Part shown: piece after piece, positions 52,769-61,029 of the stretch
Position numbering within the stretch: the stretch's first letter is position 1
How the letters are laid out: each line of letters opens with the position of its first letter
Assembly: GCF_018861125.1 (NCBI RefSeq)
Contig: NZ_JAHKQN010000005.1
Location: forward strand, 289,939 to 353,938
Origin: Cellulophaga baltica
GTDB taxonomy: Bacteria > Bacteroidota > Bacteroidia > Flavobacteriales > Flavobacteriaceae
Reading direction: 5' to 3'
Length of the DNA stretch: 64,000 nucleotides
Translations under genes and position numbers: made by a program
The notes under the pieces: generated by a model
What the model saw: only the letters and a program-made list of their open reading frames with translations
Database searches by the model: none
Told to the model about the DNA's origin: nothing

Positions 52769-53442
52769 TCAAATTTATAACCTACTCCTGTCATTGTTTT
52801 TAAATGACTCTCTCCTATTTTTTTTCTAAGCTTTGTAATATGAACATCAACTGTTCTTGAACTGACCTCATTATCTTTCCAAACCTTATTTAAAATCTCT
52901 TTTCTTTTAAATATTTTATTAGGACTTGATGCTAATAATGCTAAAAGTTCAAATTCTTTTTTAGGCAAAATAATTTTAGTTCCTTCAGCAATTACAGAAT
53001 ATTCATCCCTATTTATAGTAAGTCCATTAATATCAAAACTTACTTCTTCAAAATTTTCAATAGATTGCCTGCGCAATAATGCTTTAATTTTTGCCACTAT
53101 TAATTTTGGCTTAATAGGTTTTGTTATATAATCATCAGCACCTGCATCAAAACCAGCCAATTGAGTATACATTTCGTTACGTGCACTAAAAAAGACAATT
53201 AATGTATTTCTTAAGTTATATATACTTCTTAGTTGCTCACAAGTTTCAACGCCATCAATACCTGGCATCATAACATCAAGAACAATTAAATCTGGCATAA
53301 TACTTTTAGCTTCCTCTATTGCTAGTTTTCCGTTTTTAGCAATGTGAACATTAAAACCTTCTTTAACTAAATTATACTCTAATATCTCAAGAATATCTTC
53401 GTCGTCATCAACAAGTAATATTTTATTTTTTGATTGTTTCAA
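52759..53442 (-). CDS. OmpR/PhoB-type response regulator (orphan)
   Basis: Cytoplasmic regulator of 227 residues. The receiver domain (about 1-125) has the acidic cluster D12-D14, phospho-acceptor D56 in IVLDVMMPGIDG, S86 and K108 in DDYITKPIKPK. The winged-helix output domain (about 135-227) has the LPKKEFELLALLASSPNKIF and VDVHITKLRKKIGES segments of the PhoB/OmpR family. No histidine kinase lies next to it. Its N-terminal form (LVDDDEDI) and overall resemblance are nearest to PhoB-like regulators, but I cannot assign the signal. It is divergent from the beta-helix lipoprotein gene 481 bases away and is a candidate to control it. Confidence 0.93.
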   Translation of the reverse strand: MKQSKNKILLVDDDEDILEILEYNLVKEGFNVHIAKNGKLAIEEAKSIMPDLIVLDVMMPGIDGVETCEQLRSIYNLRNTLIVFFSARNEMYTQLAGFDAGADDYITKPIKPKLIVAKIKALLRRQSIENFEEVSFDINGLTINRDEYSVIAEGTKIILPKKEFELLALLASSPNKIFKRKEILNKVWKDNEVSSRTVDVHITKLRKKIGESHLKTMTGVGYKFETV

Positions 53443-53923
53443 GTTCTATAATTTTAAATAAGCGTAAGGTAAAAACGAGTAAAAAACATAAATTCATTAG
53501 TGCATTTTCGTTATTAATTCCTGCTTTTAAAATGAAATATTTTCAATAGGACACTTATTGTAAACCAGAAATTAATTGAATCAAGACAGTAGGACATAAC
53601 GTTTAATTAACATAAATCACACACTTAAAAATTAATATATCAAAAAGTAAAATTAAAAAAATAATACTACTCTTTAGACCCTATAAACATTAGTATTTCA
53701 ACATTTAAAAAAATGAATCACATTTGATATTTTAGCAAATTTACAATAAATATTTGTTAAGAAATATTTCTTTTATTTAGATTTTAGTAACAACTAGGTA
53801 ACAAAATTAAAAATTGTAAACATTAATATAATAAACAGTTAAACCAAACATAAATGGTTCTTTGCAAAAGTAAAATCTAAAATCATGTTTATTTGCAGCA
53901 AAACATTTACTAAATATTTAATT
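53443..53923. other. 481-base control region before the beta-helix lipoprotein
   Basis: Very AT-rich non-coding gap between divergent genes. It holds TTAATTAACATAAA (53603-53616, shared with the region upstream of the second YHYH gene), the 14-base palindrome AAGAAATATTTCTT (53759-53772), and an 11-base-phased direct repeat at 53787-53804. No ORF above 40 codons was found. Confidence 0.4.
53787..53804 (+). promoter_or_regulatory. Direct repeat with 11-base phase: candidate OmpR/PhoB-type site
   Basis: GTAACAA occurs at 53787-53793 and again at 53798-53804, 11 bases start-to-start with a 4-base gap. This is the geometry of PhoB/OmpR-type binding sites (two 7-base repeats, 4-base gap). It lies 120 bases before the lipoprotein ATG, with an orphan PhoB-type gene on the other side. 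Confidence 0.4.
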
Positions 53924-55201
53924 ATGAAAATTCTAGAAAATTTAAAATTTATTTTTACTGCATTCACACTTATTTTATTTGTGGCATGTAGTAGTGATGA
54001 TGATAATTCAACCACTGAAGAAGAGGAGGAAGAAGTAGTTGATGAAACTACAGTAACATTAACAGGTGAAATTACTGAAGACACAACATGGTCTGCAGAT
54101 ACTATTTATGTATTAGATGGTAAAGTTATTGTTGGTGAAGGTGTTACTTTAACTATTGAGCCAGGTACAATCATCAAAGGTGAAGAAGGTACAGGTTCTT
54201 TAGCTTCTGCTTTAATTGTACAAAGAGACGCTAGTATTTATGCGGTGGGAACTGAAGATGATCCAATTATTTTTACTTCTATTTTAGATGATGTTACTAT
54301 TGGTGACTACATTGGAACTTTAAGCACTGACGAAGCTGGTCTTTGGGGTGGTTTAATAGTATTAGGTAACGCTCCTGTTTCTTTAGAAGGTGATGCTACT
54401 GAACAACAAATTGAAGGTATTTCTGCTAGTGATACTTATGGTCTTTACGGTGGAGATGATTCAGCTGATAACTCAGGTACTTTATCTTATATTTCTATTC
54501 GTCATGGTGGTGCTGATTTAGGTACTGATAACGAAATTAACGGTCTTACATTAGGTGGTGTTGGTTCTGCAACTTCAGTTTCTAACATTGAAATTGTTTC
54601 TAATGATGATGATGGTATTGAAATTTTTGGTGGTGCTGTTAACGTTAGTAACATATTAGTATATCTTGGTCATGATGATGGTATTGATTTAGATCAAGCT
54701 TACACAGGTACAATTTCTAATTCTGTTGTTGCTCAAGGTGTAAATTCTGATTCTGCTTTAGAATTAGACGGACCAGAAGGTACATTAGAAGGAACTTTCA
54801 CTTTAGATGGTATTACTTTAATTGGAAATAATGATGATGATGAATCAGCAAACAATCGTCGTATGGCTGATTTTAGAAGTGGCTTACTTGCTAACTTAAA
54901 CAATGTTTATGTTACTGGTTTCCCAAGTTCTTCAACTGTACGTTTAAATGGTGATGATTCAGCTACTAATTATAACAACGAAGAGTTAACTCTTTCTAGC
55001 TGGGAAATTGTTCTTCCAAGTGATATAACTGAAGTAACTGAAATATTCGCTACTACAGGATTAGAAGAAGTTACAACAACATTTGTTGATGATTCTACTG
55101 GTTTTGCAACTGCTATTGAAGCTGGTGCTGCAACAGTAGGAGCTGATACTTCAGTTTTTGCTTGGACTTATGCTAACACTCAAGGTGGACTTGGATTTTA
55201 A
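53924..55201 (+). CDS. Beta-helix-like surface lipoprotein paired with a TonB receptor
   Basis: Lipoprotein of 425 residues from the ATG at 53924; the frame begins earlier at 53885 but MKILENLKFIFTA is the better signal peptide. The lipobox LFVAC is followed by SSDDDNSTTEEEEEE, matching the acidic surface-export signal of Bacteroidota lipoproteins. The body has the repeated right-handed-helix pattern GLWGGLIVLGNAP, GLYGGDDSADNSGTLSYISI, INGLTLGGVGSATSVSNIEI, then NDDDGIEIFGGAVNVSNILV. Homologues in Bacteroidota are widely labelled multidrug transporter, which is wrong. Probably a cell-surface ligand-binding protein acting with the receptor just downstream. Upstream is an orphan PhoB-type gene. 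Confidence 0.82.
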   Translation: MKILENLKFIFTAFTLILFVACSSDDDNSTTEEEEEEVVDETTVTLTGEITEDTTWSADTIYVLDGKVIVGEGVTLTIEPGTIIKGEEGTGSLASALIVQRDASIYAVGTEDDPIIFTSILDDVTIGDYIGTLSTDEAGLWGGLIVLGNAPVSLEGDATEQQIEGISASDTYGLYGGDDSADNSGTLSYISIRHGGADLGTDNEINGLTLGGVGSATSVSNIEIVSNDDDGIEIFGGAVNVSNILVYLGHDDGIDLDQAYTGTISNSVVAQGVNSDSALELDGPEGTLEGTFTLDGITLIGNNDDDESANNRRMADFRSGLLANLNNVYVTGFPSSSTVRLNGDDSATNYNNEELTLSSWEIVLPSDITEVTEIFATTGLEEVTTTFVDDSTGFATAIEAGAATVGADTSVFAWTYANTQGGLGF

Positions 55202-55242
55202 TTAATAAACCCAACAAACTTAATAAGTCTGTTTTATAAAAT

Positions 55243-55277
55243 TAAGGCTCGTTTGAAATAAATTTCGAACGAGCCTT
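55243..55277 (+). terminator. Hairpin between the lipoprotein and its TonB receptor
   Basis: Stem AAGGCTCGTTTGAAAT / ATTTCGAACGAGCCTT with one mismatch, 42 bases after the lipoprotein stop and 20 before the receptor ATG. No TAnnTTTG box lies between, so it likely attenuates rather than ends the message. Confidence 0.6.
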
Positions 55278-55296
55278 TACATCTAAACATAAGATA

Positions 55297-58116
55297 ATGA
55301 CAATCAAAAATACATTACTAGTACTTTCATTATTATTTTCATCAATTATATTCGCCCAAAGTGGCGTGTCTGGGACACTTTTTGACAGTGAAGCAAATGA
55401 TGTTTTACCATTTGCTAACATTTTCGTAAAAGGAAGTACAAAAGGAACAACATCAGATTTTGATGGTAAATATTCTATTGAATTAGAACCAGGTACTTAT
55501 ACTTTAATATTTTCTTACTTAGGTTATGAATCTAAAGAAGTTACAGGAGTAGCAGTTACAGCAAACAAATTTTCAATTGTAGATATAACACTTGATCCTG
55601 CTGCAAATGCCTTAGATGAAGTTGTTGTTACAACAACAGTTAAAAAAAACTCTGAAGCTTCTGTTCTACAAATGCAAAAAGCATCTGTGAAATTATTAGA
55701 CGGACTTTCTTTACAAAGCATCAAACGTACAGGAGCAAATAATATAGCATCAGCTGTAAAATCAGTTCCTGGAGTTTCTGTTCAAGGTGGAAAGTACGTT
55801 TATGTTCGTGGTTTGGGTGATCGATACACAAAGACAACCTTAAACGGGATGGATGTTCCTGGATTAGATCCAGATAGAAATACATTACAATTAGACTTAT
55901 TCCCAACAACAATTCTAGATAATATCCAAGTTGTAAAATCTTTTACTGCTGAATCTTCAGCTGATTTTACAGGAGGGTTTGTTGATATTGTAACTAAAGA
56001 TATTCCAGTAAGAAAAGAGCTAGGTGTAACGGTAGGTTTAACCTATAATTCATCAATGCATTTTAACAAAGACTATTTATCTTCAGATAAAAGTTCAACT
56101 GATTTTCTTGGTTTTGATAATGGCGATAGAGATTTACCTTTCTCACGTTCACAATCAATCCCAAATCCAGTCTCAGGTGATAGTGAGTTAACAACACTTA
56201 CTCGTAGCTTAACCCCACAAATGGGTGTTGAAAAAAAGCAAAATTTCATGAATTATAATATGGGATTAGCTTTTGGTAATCAATACAATGTAGGTGAAAC
56301 ATCTAAATTAGGTTTTCAATTGGCATTAAATTACCGCTATACTTCAGAATTTTTTGAAGATGCAGAAAATAATTATTGGCAGAAAGAATCTACTGATTCA
56401 AGCGATTTTGAATTGGTGGCTGACCGTTTACAACAAGGAGATATTTCTGTAGATAATGTTTTAACAAGTGCATTAGGTGGTATCGCTTTAAAAACTAAAA
56501 AATCTAAATTCAGATTAAATTTATTGCATATTCAAAATGGTGAATCTACCAATGCCTTTTTTAATGTTGAAACCTTAATTGATAATACTGTTACTGGTGT
56601 TAGAGATAATATTGAATATACACAAAGATCAATATCTAATGCTTTATTAGCCGGTACACATACTAATGAAGATGCTTCTTGGACTTTTGATTGGAAATTA
56701 TCTCCAACTTATTCTGTTATTAAAGATAAAGATATAAGAGTAACTTCTTTTGTATATAACAGCCTTGGAAATTTAATTTTAGATGCAAACACGCTTGGTG
56801 CTCCTACAAGAATATGGAGAGAGTTAACTGAAACTAATTTATCTGGAAAAATAGATTTAACTAAAAAACACGAGTTATTTGGTAATAATGCTAAGTTATT
56901 ATTCGGTGGTGGTCATACGTACAAACAACGTGATTACGGAATTGATCAATATCTAGTTGAAGTTAGAGGTACACCAGCAGTTGCTATTAATGGTGACCCA
57001 AATAACTTATTACTTGAAGAAAATATTTGGACTACAGATACGGATGAAGGAACTTATGTTTCAGGAAACTATGAGCCTGTAAATACTTTTGATGCTAATT
57101 CATCAGTATCATCAGCGTATGTATCAGAAGAATTTCAGTTAAGTGATAGGTTTAAAAGTACATTAGGTGTCCGATTTGAAAAGTTTGACTTACACTATAC
57201 TGGGCAAAATAACTCTGGTAGCATTGTTTATGATAATGAAAAAATAATTGATGTTTCAGACATTTTTCCAACTGCAAATGTTATTTATGACTTAAATGAA
57301 GAAGGTAACACTAAAATAAGAGCTTCTTATGGTAGAACAACAGCTAGACCTTCATTTAAAGAAGCTTCTATTGCCGAAATAGCAAACCCATTAAACAGTA
57401 CTGTTTTTATTGGTAATATTGATATTGAACCTACATACATAAGCAACTATGATTTTAGATTTGAACGTTACGGATCTAGCTCGCAATTTTTCGCATTAAG
57501 TGGTTTTTATAAAGCTTTTAAAGATCCTATTGAAATTGTAGCATTTGAAGCAGCACCTAACAACTTTCAACCTCAAAATGTATCTTCAGCAAATGTGTTT
57601 GGTGCAGAGGTAGAATTAAGGCAAGGACTTGAGTTTATAGATGCAGGTTTAAGAGAAATAAGCTTAAACTTAAATGTTTCAATTATAGAATCTAGCGTAG
57701 ATATGAGTGAAACTGAATACAACTCTAGAGTATCAGCAGCTCGTGATGGTGAAACTATTGAAGACACACGTGAATTACAAGGACAATCACCTTACCTAAT
57801 TAATGTTGGTTTCAACTATAATGGAGAAACAAACGGTTTTACTGCCGGAATGTTTTATAACGTACAAGGAAAAACATTAGAGGTTGTAGGAATTAGAGCA
57901 GTGCCTGATGTTTATACTTTACCTTTTCATAATGTTTCAATGAATTTTGGAAAATCATTTGGTAAAGAAGAAAGATCAAAAATTTCATTACGATTCCAAA
58001 ACATCTTAAATGATGATAGAGAAAGTGTTTACCAATCTTTTGGCGCAGAAGATCAAATCTACTCGATAAGAACTCCTGGGCAAGCAATTTCTTTAGGATA
58101 CAGCTATAAGTTCTAA
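55297..58116 (+). CDS. TonB-dependent outer-membrane receptor
   Basis: Outer-membrane active transporter of 939 residues. Signal peptide (about 1-20, ending IIFAQ), a CarboxypepD_reg-like domain (about 24-110), then a TonB-dependent plug with IASAVKSVPGVSVQGGKYVY and VRGLGDRYTKTTLNGMDVPG, DPDRNTLQLDLFPTTILDNI and FTGGFVDIVTK, followed by the barrel, whose last strand ends QAISLGYSYKF. It is not of the SusC/RagA type (there is no SusD next to it). The lipoprotein before it presumably hands over the ligand. Ligand unknown; the orphan PhoB-type regulator next to the pair hints at phosphate starvation, but that is only a guess. Confidence 0.93.
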   Translation: MTIKNTLLVLSLLFSSIIFAQSGVSGTLFDSEANDVLPFANIFVKGSTKGTTSDFDGKYSIELEPGTYTLIFSYLGYESKEVTGVAVTANKFSIVDITLDPAANALDEVVVTTTVKKNSEASVLQMQKASVKLLDGLSLQSIKRTGANNIASAVKSVPGVSVQGGKYVYVRGLGDRYTKTTLNGMDVPGLDPDRNTLQLDLFPTTILDNIQVVKSFTAESSADFTGGFVDIVTKDIPVRKELGVTVGLTYNSSMHFNKDYLSSDKSSTDFLGFDNGDRDLPFSRSQSIPNPVSGDSELTTLTRSLTPQMGVEKKQNFMNYNMGLAFGNQYNVGETSKLGFQLALNYRYTSEFFEDAENNYWQKESTDSSDFELVADRLQQGDISVDNVLTSALGGIALKTKKSKFRLNLLHIQNGESTNAFFNVETLIDNTVTGVRDNIEYTQRSISNALLAGTHTNEDASWTFDWKLSPTYSVIKDKDIRVTSFVYNSLGNLILDANTLGAPTRIWRELTETNLSGKIDLTKKHELFGNNAKLLFGGGHTYKQRDYGIDQYLVEVRGTPAVAINGDPNNLLLEENIWTTDTDEGTYVSGNYEPVNTFDANSSVSSAYVSEEFQLSDRFKSTLGVRFEKFDLHYTGQNNSGSIVYDNEKIIDVSDIFPTANVIYDLNEEGNTKIRASYGRTTARPSFKEASIAEIANPLNSTVFIGNIDIEPTYISNYDFRFERYGSSSQFFALSGFYKAFKDPIEIVAFEAAPNNFQPQNVSSANVFGAEVELRQGLEFIDAGLREISLNLNVSIIESSVDMSETEYNSRVSAARDGETIEDTRELQGQSPYLINVGFNYNGETNGFTAGMFYNVQGKTLEVVGIRAVPDVYTLPFHNVSMNFGKSFGKEERSKISLRFQNILNDDRESVYQSFGAEDQIYSIRTPGQAISLGYSYKF

Positions 58117-58147
58117 ATTTATAGAATCTCATTCATAATTAATATAT

Positions 58148-58169
58148 AAAAGCCCCGTTTGGGGCTTTT
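58148..58169 (+). terminator. Terminator after the TonB-dependent receptor
   Basis: Stem AAAAGCCCC / GGGGCTTTT with a 4-base loop and a T-rich tail, 32 bases past the stop. Confidence 0.85.
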
Positions 58170-58209
58170 CTTTGTTTTGAATATTAGAAAGGAATGTTTT
58201 TTAAAATCA

Positions 58210-58241
58210 AAAAAGCCGAAGATTTACATCTTCGGCTTTTT
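58210..58241 (-). terminator. Terminator after tRNA-Leu
   Basis: Stem AAAAAGCCGAAGAT / ATCTTCGGCTTTTT, four-base loop, right after the 3' end of the tRNA on the minus strand, continuing into a T-rich run. Confidence 0.85.
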
Positions 58242-58246
58242 ATTTG

Positions 58247-58328
58247 TACAGGCGGAGAGACTCGAACTCTCACACCTCGCGGCACTAGATCCTAAGTCTA
58301 GCGTGTCTACCAATTCCACCACGCCTGC
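58247..58328 (-). tRNA. tRNA-Leu (anticodon TAG)
   Basis: 82-base class II tRNA. Read on the minus strand, it begins GCAGGCGTGG (acceptor GCAGGCG pairs with CGCCTGT near the 3' end, with one terminal G-U pair), has the D-loop AATTGGTAGAC, the anticodon loop CTTAGGA (anticodon TAG, decoding CUA), a short variable arm around GTGCCGCGAGGTGT and the T-arm GAGAGTTCGAGTCTCTC. The 3' CCA is not encoded, so it must be added. The promoter -7 box and terminator bracket it as a single unit. Confidence 0.97.
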
Positions 58329-58382
58329 ATAAAACCCTAATTTTTCCTTCAGAAAAATAATATTTATTTCGCTAAAGGAGTG

Positions 58383-58390
58383 CAAATATA
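58383..58390 (-). promoter_or_regulatory. Putative -7 box of tRNA-Leu
   Basis: Minus strand TATATTTG, perfect TAnnTTTG, 54 bases before the mature 5' end. Confidence 0.35.
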
Positions 58391-58467
58391 AATTAAAAAA
58401 TCAATTTATAAATACTTCTTTAAAAAAACTTCTTTTTTGTATTTTTATAAAAGATTAATTTGACTTA

Positions 58468-59859
58468 ATGGATTCTATAAAAAATTATATTTCAGAACAC
58501 AAAGATCGTTTTTTAAACGAGCTAATTGATTTACTTAAAATGCCTTCAGTAAGCGCAGATACTGCTTATTCACAAGATGTTATAGAAACAGCAAATGCTG
58601 TTAAAGAGGCTTTAGAAAAAGCTGGATGTGATATTACTGAAATTTGTGAAACGGATGGTTATCCAATTATTTATGGTGAAAAAATAATTAACGAAAAGCT
58701 TCCAACAGTATTAGTTTACGGTCATTATGATGTACAACCGGCAGATCCAATTAATTTATGGGCCTCTCCTCCTTTTGAACCTGTTATTAAAAAAACAGAA
58801 TTACACCCTGAAGGTGCAATTTTTGCCCGCGGTGCTTGTGACGATAAAGGTCAAATGTATATGCATGTAAAAGCATTAGAATACATGGTAAAAACTGATA
58901 ATTTACCTTGTAATGTGAAATTCATGATTGAAGGTGAAGAAGAAGTTGGCAGTAACAACCTTGGTATTTTTGTTGCTAATAATAAAGAGAAACTTGCTAA
59001 TGATATTATTTTAATATCTGATACAGGAATGATAGCTAATGATGTACCTTCAATAACAACTGGCTTGCGTGGTTTAAGTTATGTTGAAGTAGAAGTTACA
59101 GGCCCTAATAGAGATTTACATTCTGGTTTGTATGGAGGTGCTGTTGCAAATCCAATTAATGTACTTACAAAAATGATTGCGAGTTTACATGATGAAAACA
59201 ACCATATTACTATTCCTGGTTTTTATGATAAGGTAGAAGAACTATCAACAGAAGAACGTGATGAAATGGGTAAGGCTCCTTTTAACCTTGAAAACTATCA
59301 AAAAGCTTTAGATATTGATGCTGTATATGGTGAAGAAGGCTATACTACAAATGAACGTAATTCTATTCGACCAACACTTGATGTAAACGGAATTTGGGGT
59401 GGTTATACAGGTGAAGGTGCTAAAACAGTAATTGCAAGTAAAGCCTATGCTAAAATTTCTATGCGATTAGTTCCTAACCAAGACTGGCAAGAAATTACAG
59501 ATTTATTTAAAACTCATTTTGAGAGTATTGCACCTAAAGGTGTAACTGTTGAAGTAAAACCTCACCACGGTGGCCAAGGTTATGTAACACCAATAAATAC
59601 ACTTGGCTACCAAGCTGCATCAAAAGCTTATGAAACCACCTTTGGCAAAAAGCCAATACCACAACGTAGTGGTGGTAGTATACCAATTGTTTCTCTTTTT
59701 GAAAAAGAATTGAATAGTAAAACAATTTTAATGGGCTTTGGCTTAGATAGTGATGCTATTCATTCACCTAACGAACATTTTGGAGTATGGAATTACCTAA
59801 AAGGAATTGAAACTATACCGTATTTTTATAAGTACTTTACTGAAATGACTAATAAATAA
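58468..59859 (+). CDS. M20 family dipeptidase
   Basis: Cytoplasmic zinc metallopeptidase of 463 residues, similar to carnosinase-type (CNDP-like) M20 dipeptidases. The metal ligands and catalytic acids are seen: VLVYGHYDVQPADP (His, Asp), RGACDDKGQMYMH (Asp-Asp-Lys), IEGEEEVGSNN (the Glu-Glu pair), ISDTGM and the final SGGSIPIV and DSDAIHSPNE (His). The lid/dimerisation domain lies between about 190 and 360. Cleaves dipeptides; the exact specificity is not visible. Divergent from tRNA-Leu, and starts a stretch of ordinary metabolism genes. Confidence 0.92.
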   Translation: MDSIKNYISEHKDRFLNELIDLLKMPSVSADTAYSQDVIETANAVKEALEKAGCDITEICETDGYPIIYGEKIINEKLPTVLVYGHYDVQPADPINLWASPPFEPVIKKTELHPEGAIFARGACDDKGQMYMHVKALEYMVKTDNLPCNVKFMIEGEEEVGSNNLGIFVANNKEKLANDIILISDTGMIANDVPSITTGLRGLSYVEVEVTGPNRDLHSGLYGGAVANPINVLTKMIASLHDENNHITIPGFYDKVEELSTEERDEMGKAPFNLENYQKALDIDAVYGEEGYTTNERNSIRPTLDVNGIWGGYTGEGAKTVIASKAYAKISMRLVPNQDWQEITDLFKTHFESIAPKGVTVEVKPHHGGQGYVTPINTLGYQAASKAYETTFGKKPIPQRSGGSIPIVSLFEKELNSKTILMGFGLDSDAIHSPNEHFGVWNYLKGIETIPYFYKYFTEMTNK

Positions 59860-60024
59860 ACAATTATTTACAGCTTAAAAGCTACATAAATACTTTTTCA
59901 TTAAAATAGTAACTGATAGATAGTCATTATTTACTGAATTATAAGGCTTACTCACATAATAGTAAAATAAGTTAGCTTTTTAAATCTTAAATTCAAAAAC
60001 AACTTATCTATAAAAAGCTAAACA

Positions 60025-60924
60025 ATGAAAAAGTATTTTTTAATTTTAATACCACTATTCTATCTCTCTAGTTGTAGTGATTCAGATAATACTGATGATA
60101 GTACAACAGAAGATGATGAAGAAACAACTGTAGATATTTCATCGGTAGTTGAAAGTTCATTTTATACAGACAATGATGTAACGGTTAATGTAGATGGTGA
60201 AACTATCACTATAACTAGTACAGGTTTACCTGATCATAAGACACCATATTGGGATATTGAAAATATGGAGCACGAATTGTACGAGCCTTTTCCGAGCTAC
60301 ATTATTGACGATACTGATGCTTATGATGATGATTATGATGAATTAAGTAGGTTAATGAGTAGCGATGATGACGGCAATACAATTATTACCTATGAAAATA
60401 ACATGAATACGGAAATGATTGTTTTTGATTATAGCATGGAAATTCCTACATATCCTGAAGAAGCCGAAAATAAAGAAGAGACAGATCTTGGTTTAATAGG
60501 ATTAGCTTTAAACGGAGTTCCAATCTACAATAATTATGAAGGTGCTACTGTACTTGGTGTAGTTGCCATGAGTACTTTTGATTCGGCAGGTGCACACCCT
60601 GGTCCAAATTCAGATTATCATTACCATACAGCAGCACAATTAGGTATTTATGCGGATGACGATGGAAGTAGTTATCCGACTGTAAATGATTCTAATTTAA
60701 TTGGTTTTTTAAGAGACGGATATCCAATATATGGGCGTCAAGAAGAAGATGGCACTTATCCTGATGATTTAGATGAAAACGGAGGTCATACTGATGTTAC
60801 AGCAGATTTTCCTGATGGAATATATCATTACCACTGTAGTAATACAAATTACCTAAATACTGGTTGGTATGTGATTAAAGAAGGTGCTTACCACGGTACC
60901 CCCGGCCCTTATACTGGAGGTTAA
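60025..60924 (+). CDS. YHYH-domain lipoprotein (third copy)
   Basis: Lipoprotein of 299 residues with lipobox FYLSSC near residue 17, followed by an acidic tail SDSDNTDDSTTEDDEE. The YHYH domain is intact: LIGLALNGVPIYNN, SAGAHPGPNSDYHYH, LIGFLRDGYPIYG, DDLDENGGHTDV and FPDGIYHYH. It has fewer cysteines than the copy at 51.7 kb. It lies 6 kb from that copy, with unrelated genes between, so the three copies are dispersed rather than tandem. Own terminator at 60933-60978. Function unknown. Confidence 0.9.
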   Translation: MKKYFLILIPLFYLSSCSDSDNTDDSTTEDDEETTVDISSVVESSFYTDNDVTVNVDGETITITSTGLPDHKTPYWDIENMEHELYEPFPSYIIDDTDAYDDDYDELSRLMSSDDDGNTIITYENNMNTEMIVFDYSMEIPTYPEEAENKEETDLGLIGLALNGVPIYNNYEGATVLGVVAMSTFDSAGAHPGPNSDYHYHTAAQLGIYADDDGSSYPTVNDSNLIGFLRDGYPIYGRQEEDGTYPDDLDENGGHTDVTADFPDGIYHYHCSNTNYLNTGWYVIKEGAYHGTPGPYTGG

Positions 60925-60932
60925 AATTTAAT

Positions 60933-60978
60933 AAAAAGATAGCTCAAATAATTTAAAAACTATTATAGCTATCTTTTT
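60933..60978 (+). terminator. Terminator after the third YHYH gene
   Basis: Stem AAAAAGATAGCT / AGCTATCTTTTT with a 22-base AT-rich loop, 9 bases after the stop, followed by TCTTTACTT. Confidence 0.65.
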
Positions 60979-61029
60979 CTTTACTTATTTTAAACTACAG
61001 ACTAGTTATAGTTAACTTTCTAATTCACT

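Noticed and set aside
53885-53923. Upstream ATG for the beta-helix lipoprotein
   Set aside because: The added 13 residues would spoil the lipoprotein signal peptide; MKILENLK at 53924 is a normal start.
53924-55201. Beta-helix lipoprotein as a multidrug transporter
   Set aside because: It has no membrane helices beyond the signal peptide; the label seen for relatives is a misannotation.
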